Source of the DNA: Porphyrobacter sp. GA68
Lineage (GTDB): Bacteria > Pseudomonadota > Alphaproteobacteria > Sphingomonadales > Sphingomonadaceae
DNA length: 64,000 bases
Assembly: GCF_022605525.1 (NCBI RefSeq)
Contig: NZ_JAKQYJ010000001.1
Span: 1,349,501 to 1,413,500, forward strand
Direction of reading: 5' to 3'
The notes under the pieces were generated by a model, which was given only the letters and a program-made list of their open reading frames with translations, was not told the origin of the DNA and did no database searches. This document shows, piece by piece, positions 60,643 through 64,000 of this stretch (positions are counted from its first letter, which is position 1; the number at the start of each line of letters is the position of its first letter). Made by a program: the position numbers and the translations under genes.

Positions 60643-61104
60643 ATGATTACGCTTGCAAAGACATTCGCCGCCTCCGCCTTGGCTGTCGCAACCTTGGGCC
60701 TGAGTGTTCCCGCCACCGCCGCCCCGCTCAATTTCAACGCTGCATCGCAGACCAGCTTCGCCACCGCGGCCGACTGGCAGCAGATGAACTTCGAGCACAA
60801 GCGCAAGCGCCAGGGACGTTACGAGCAGAGCCGCTACGACCGCTATGATCGTTACAACGACCGCGGCCGGCGGGTCTATGACGAACCCGTGTCACGCAAC
60901 ACCCGTGTATGGCAGGATCGCGATGGTTCCTATCGCTGCCGCAAGACGGATGGCACGATCGGTCTGATCGTCGGCGGCGCGGCCGGTGCGATCCTGGGCC
61001 GCGAGATCGATGGCCGTGGCGACCGGTCGCTCGGCACCATCCTTGGGGCGGCCGGTGGCGCCATCCTCGGCAAGGAGGTCATGAGCCGCACTCGCTGCCG
61101 ATAA
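60643..61104 (+). CDS. Glycine-zipper 2TM-domain protein
   Basis: 153 residues. Signal peptide (about 1-26), an Arg/Tyr/Asp-rich middle (RYDRYDRYND), then IGLIVGGAAGAILGREIDG and GTILGAAGGAILGKEV, two glycine-zipper membrane-like segments. Probably sits in the envelope; similar proteins are outer-membrane or periplasmic. Ends SRTRCR. Followed by a terminator (61141-61180). Confidence 0.82.
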   Translation: MITLAKTFAASALAVATLGLSVPATAAPLNFNAASQTSFATAADWQQMNFEHKRKRQGRYEQSRYDRYDRYNDRGRRVYDEPVSRNTRVWQDRDGSYRCRKTDGTIGLIVGGAAGAILGREIDGRGDRSLGTILGAAGGAILGKEVMSRTRCR

Positions 61105-61140
61105 GACAAGCTTCGGCCGTGCCCACCCACGGCCGCGGGA

Positions 61141-61180
61141 AGCGCCTCTCGACTGTCACAGACAGCGGGAGGCGCTTTTT
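61141..61180 (+). terminator. Rho-independent terminator after the glycine-zipper gene
   Basis: Stem AGCGCCTC (61141-61148)/GAGGCGCT (61169-61176), with an inner CTGTC/GACAG stem, followed by a five-T run (61176-61180). Lies 37 bases after the stop. Confidence 0.82.
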
Positions 61181-61186
61181 CTTTGG

Positions 61187-62602
61187 TCAGTCGCGCAGGC
61201 CCATGGCGATCGCCGCGCGTGGCTGCTCCTGCGTGTTACTGGCCACGGGATAGGCACAGTAGTCAGCCGCGTAGAAAGCGGCAGGCCGGTGGTTGCCGGA
61301 CAAGCCGATGCCGCCGAACGGAGCGGCGGATGAGGCGCCATTGGTGGGCTTGTTCCAGTTGATGATCCCGGCGTTCACCTCCAGCCAGAACCGCTCGTAA
61401 TCTTCAGGGGAACCACCAATCAGCGAAGCCGACAGCCCGTAGCGGGTGGCGTTCGCTTCGGCGATTGCCTCGTCGAGATCAGCAACGCGCACCACCTGCA
61501 GGAGCGGGCCGAACAGCTCGACGTCGGGGCGTTCCTCCAGGGTCGTGACGTCGATTATGCCTGGTTCCAGCAGCGGCAGGTTCGGGTCAGGCCGGCGCAA
61601 GTGGCTCAGCGGCCGACCGCCCCGGCTCATCAGTTCAAGAAAGGCGTCACCCAGCTGGTCGGCGGCGGCGTTGTCGATGACTGGACCCATGAAAGGCTGC
61701 GGATTGGCAAAGGGTTCATCGACGATCAGCCGGTCCGCCAACGCCTTCACTGCCGGGACGAGGTCGTCATAGAAGCGATCGACGACGATCAGACGCCGCG
61801 CTGCGGTACAGCGCTGGCCGGATGTCATGAAGGCGGACTGGATGACCGTTGCCGCAGCGTCCGCGATCAGCGGAGTGGGCAGCGCAACTATCGGATTATT
61901 GCCGCCCATTTCCAGCGCCACGATCTTGGCCGGGTTGCTGGCCAGCTTGCGATTGATGGCAATTCCGGCCCGGGCGGAACCGGTGAACAGAACCCCGTTC
62001 ACATCCTCGTGCGCGACGAGCGCCTTGCCCGCGTCAGGCCCGCCATGCAGGCACTGCACCACATCGTCGGCAATCCCCGCCTCGTGGAAGCAGCGCACAA
62101 GGAAGTCGGCCACGGCAGGGGTTTTCTCGCTCGGTTTGAGGATAATCGAGTTTCCGGCGATCAGCGCGGGAACGATGTGGCCATTGGGCAGATGCGCGGG
62201 AAAGTTGTAGGGGCCAAGCACGGCCATGACGCCATGCGGCTTATGGCGCAGGCTCATGCTGCCGCCCAGGTCCACGTCGCGCCGGGTGAAACCGGTGCGT
62301 TCGGCATAGGCGGTGATGGAAATTTCTACCTTCCCCATGACCGCGGCGACTTCGGTCCGCGCTTCCCACAGGGGCTTTCCCGTCTCGCGGGCGATCAATT
62401 CGGCAAACGCGCCGTCGTGCTTGCGCACCACGTTCACGAACCGGCGAAGCAGTTCCATCCGGCGGGCGAGCGGCTCCATCGCCCAGCGGCGGAAACCCTG
62501 CCGTGCACGATCAACCGTCACATCCACGTCGCCTGCGACGCCGCGCCACATGATATTTCCCGTTGCAGGTTCAACGGAAACAAGTTCCTCGCCCAAGATC
62601 AT
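61187..62602 (-). CDS. astD: Succinylglutamate-semialdehyde dehydrogenase
   Basis: 471 residues. Aldehyde dehydrogenase of the arginine succinyltransferase pathway. Catalytic Cys in SGQRCTAARR and Glu in ALEMGGNNP; VLGPYNFPAHLPNGH, and LFGPLLQV are typical of AstD. No other ast gene is in the window (selO is next), so it may act alone or with distant ast genes. Confidence 0.88.
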   Translation of the reverse strand: MILGEELVSVEPATGNIMWRGVAGDVDVTVDRARQGFRRWAMEPLARRMELLRRFVNVVRKHDGAFAELIARETGKPLWEARTEVAAVMGKVEISITAYAERTGFTRRDVDLGGSMSLRHKPHGVMAVLGPYNFPAHLPNGHIVPALIAGNSIILKPSEKTPAVADFLVRCFHEAGIADDVVQCLHGGPDAGKALVAHEDVNGVLFTGSARAGIAINRKLASNPAKIVALEMGGNNPIVALPTPLIADAAATVIQSAFMTSGQRCTAARRLIVVDRFYDDLVPAVKALADRLIVDEPFANPQPFMGPVIDNAAADQLGDAFLELMSRGGRPLSHLRRPDPNLPLLEPGIIDVTTLEERPDVELFGPLLQVVRVADLDEAIAEANATRYGLSASLIGGSPEDYERFWLEVNAGIINWNKPTNGASSAAPFGGIGLSGNHRPAAFYAADYCAYPVASNTQEQPRAAIAMGLRD

Positions 62603-62663
62603 TCCTTCATGTTTTCAGCGACGGTCGCATGGCACGGCCGCGTCGGGTCTGACCAGCATAAAC

Positions 62664-64000
62664 TCACCGTTCCGCCGGCTGATCAACAGCGTCGCAAGGG
62701 GGCAGGTGCCCGGCCGGTGCCGGTGGTTCGCCCAGCAGCGCACCCATCCTGCGGGTCCGCGCGACATGGTCGTGCAGCGGGTGCCAGTCATCGCCATTGG
62801 CAATGGCGTTCCACAGACGCTGCACCTCCTCGTACGGCAAGGCTGGAGGGTCGAAGTCCGCCGCGTCCGTCACCTGATGTTGGCGAACATAGCCACTCAT
62901 CGCCTCCTTCACCGCACCTTGCGCCGCCTCGCCAAAGCGGTGCCGCCAGAAAAAGCTGTCTGGCGCTTCCCCGCTGTCACGCATCTGTGCCGCGCACGCC
63001 GCCGCAAGCGCGGTATCCGCCTCAGCACCGCGCGATTGCAGTCCCAATCGCCAGCACCAACGGCGACCCAGATGGATCCAATACAGCGGAGCGAACCGAT
63101 CAAGCGCTGCGATCAGCGGCGGCGCGTCGGCAATCAGGCGCAGCGCCACCGCCAGCTGACCGCAATTCCAGTGGATAGCTTCCGGTTGGCGCCCGAACGC
63201 GTAGAGACCGGCGTGATCGAAATAGGCGGCTGTGAAGCCCGGCTCCCACTGCGGCAGAAAACGCCAGGGGCCATAGTCGAAGCTTTCCCCGCTGATGTTC
63301 ATGTTGTCCGTGTTGAGGACACCGTGGACGAAGCCCGCCACCATGTAGCTGGCGGCTAGGTCGGCCAGCCGCTCGACCACCTGATGCAGCAGCTGCACCG
63401 CCGGCTGGTCGCGGCCGGGGGCGTCGGCGGGTGGCGGCGGGCCGGGGAAGTGATTGAGGCAATAGCCGACCAGCTGGTGCATGTGCGCTTCCTCTTCCAG
63501 CGCCAGCAGCCGCTGAAAAGTGCCGATGCGGATGTGGCCGTGGCTGAGGCGTGTGAGGACCGCGGCGCGGGTGGGCGACGGCTCGTCATGGCGTTCCAGC
63601 GCTTCTCCGGTTTCGATGATCGAAAAGGTCTTGGACGTGTCGACACCCAGCGCCTCCAGTCGTTCCGTCGCCAGCCATTCGCGTACGGCGCCTTGCAGCG
63701 TCAGCCTCCCGTCCGCTGTGCGGGAATACGGGGTCCGGCCAGACCCCTTGGTGCCCAGATCCAGCAGCCGCCCGGCGCCATCGCGCAACTGGGCGAACAA
63801 GAAGCCACGGCCGTCCCCGATCTCCGGGTTGTACACCCGGAATTGATGTCCGTGATAGCGCAGGGCCAGCGGCTGCGGCAGGCTGCCGGGCAGGGGTTTG
63901 AAGCGGGCGAAATGGTTCAGCCATTCCTCGTCCGGGAAAGCTGCAAGACCCACCGTTCCTGCCCAGCGATCGTTCCTCAGTCGCAGGCGCGCCTCGGGAA
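62664..64000 (-). CDS. selO: Protein adenylyltransferase SelO (UPF0061), 5' end cut by window
   Basis: Kinase-like fold enzyme that transfers AMP from ATP to protein side chains. Reading on the minus strand, the frame stays open to the window edge, with RLRLRNDRWAGTV near the edge as in SelO, so the start lies beyond 64000. YHGHQFRVYNPEIGDGRG, LGTKGSGRTPYSRTADGR, and HGVLNTDNMNISGE (with the Asp and Asn of the active site) are present. Lies 61 bases downstream of astD's start. Confidence 0.93.
   Translation of the reverse strand, partial: PEARLRLRNDRWAGTVGLAAFPDEEWLNHFARFKPLPGSLPQPLALRYHGHQFRVYNPEIGDGRGFLFAQLRDGAGRLLDLGTKGSGRTPYSRTADGRLTLQGAVREWLATERLEALGVDTSKTFSIIETGEALERHDEPSPTRAAVLTRLSHGHIRIGTFQRLLALEEEAHMHQLVGYCLNHFPGPPPPADAPGRDQPAVQLLHQVVERLADLAASYMVAGFVHGVLNTDNMNISGESFDYGPWRFLPQWEPGFTAAYFDHAGLYAFGRQPEAIHWNCGQLAVALRLIADAPPLIAALDRFAPLYWIHLGRRWCWRLGLQSRGAEADTALAAACAAQMRDSGEAPDSFFWRHRFGEAAQGAVKEAMSGYVRQHQVTDAADFDPPALPYEEVQRLWNAIANGDDWHPLHDHVARTRRMGALLGEPPAPAGHLPPCDAVDQPAER

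Overview
The window is about 64 kb of GC-rich (roughly two-thirds G+C) chromosome from an alphaproteobacterium. It is very probably a member of the Sphingomonadales, close to the Erythrobacteraceae. The pointers are a ctaC-ctaD-ctaB-(small membrane protein)-ctaG-ctaE-DUF983-surf1-thrC cytochrome oxidase operon, an infA-maf-RNase E/G-like-yacG cluster next to tRNA-Phe, a MipZ-like ATPase, a CpaF/TadA ATPase, a hisG-hisD-nusB-thiL-hppA block, a short-form HisG, many TGA/ATG start-stop overlaps, and a stress promoter of the alphaproteobacterial EcfG type. I find 69 protein genes and one tRNA. I see no insertion sequence, prophage, integrase or CRISPR array, and no gene-free stretch longer than 300 bases. 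This looks like ordinary core chromosome.

Layout. Bases 1-2.6 kb: 3' part of a dGTPase gene, then an NAD(P)-binding protein, an ABA4-like membrane protein and a DUF938 methyltransferase, all overlapping. 2.6-4.5 kb: entericidin with its own stress promoter, and CpaF, both on the minus strand. 4.7-9.0 kb: glmS and a membrane GGDEF-EAL protein. 9.0-13.9 kb, minus strand: purQ, purS, purC, wrbA, tRNA-Phe, yacG, RNase E/G-like, maf, infA. 14.1-20.5 kb: a TonB-dependent receptor, the MipZ-like ATPase, uvrC and a universal stress protein. 20.6-28.1 kb, minus: a methyltransferase, tesB, the proton-pumping pyrophosphatase hppA, thiL, nusB, hisD, hisG. 28.2-33.4 kb: DUF2332, an alpha/beta hydrolase, DUF1428, a pirin, an AraC regulator, bolA and a J-domain protein. 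33.5-38.4 kb: sodB, an MpaB-like oxygenase, cobS and a class A penicillin-binding protein. 38.5-44.1 kb, minus: two hotdog thioesterases, ruvX, a DUF3089 hydrolase, and the overlapping set lepB, acpS, small membrane protein, pdxJ, pyrE. 44.2-53.9 kb, plus: the cytochrome c oxidase operon, thrC, an rRNA-type methyltransferase, folB and a small Rossmann-like protein. 53.9-64 kb: a lipoprotein, rplU-rpmA, an acetyltransferase, a ferritin-like hydrolase divergent from a TetR regulator, ygfZ, pyrC, rarD, a glycine-zipper protein, astD and the 3' part of selO.

How the parts work together. The oxidase operon carries the three core subunits (CtaC, CtaD, CtaE) plus heme O synthesis (CtaB), copper delivery (CtaG) and SURF1, so most of an aa3-type terminal oxidase and its assembly factors come from one transcript. 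Purine (purC/S/Q), pyrimidine (pyrE, pyrC), histidine, threonine, thiamine, pyridoxal and folate genes are spread through the window. Translation and RNA-processing genes (infA, rplU, rpmA, nusB, the RNase E/G-like gene, tRNA-Phe) are scattered among them. The non-coding signals I consider most worth checking are an exact EcfG-type promoter before entericidin, a paired-hairpin element between ctaD and ctaB, and a dyad at the tRNA-Phe 3' end. I found nothing that convincingly forms a novel multi-gene system.
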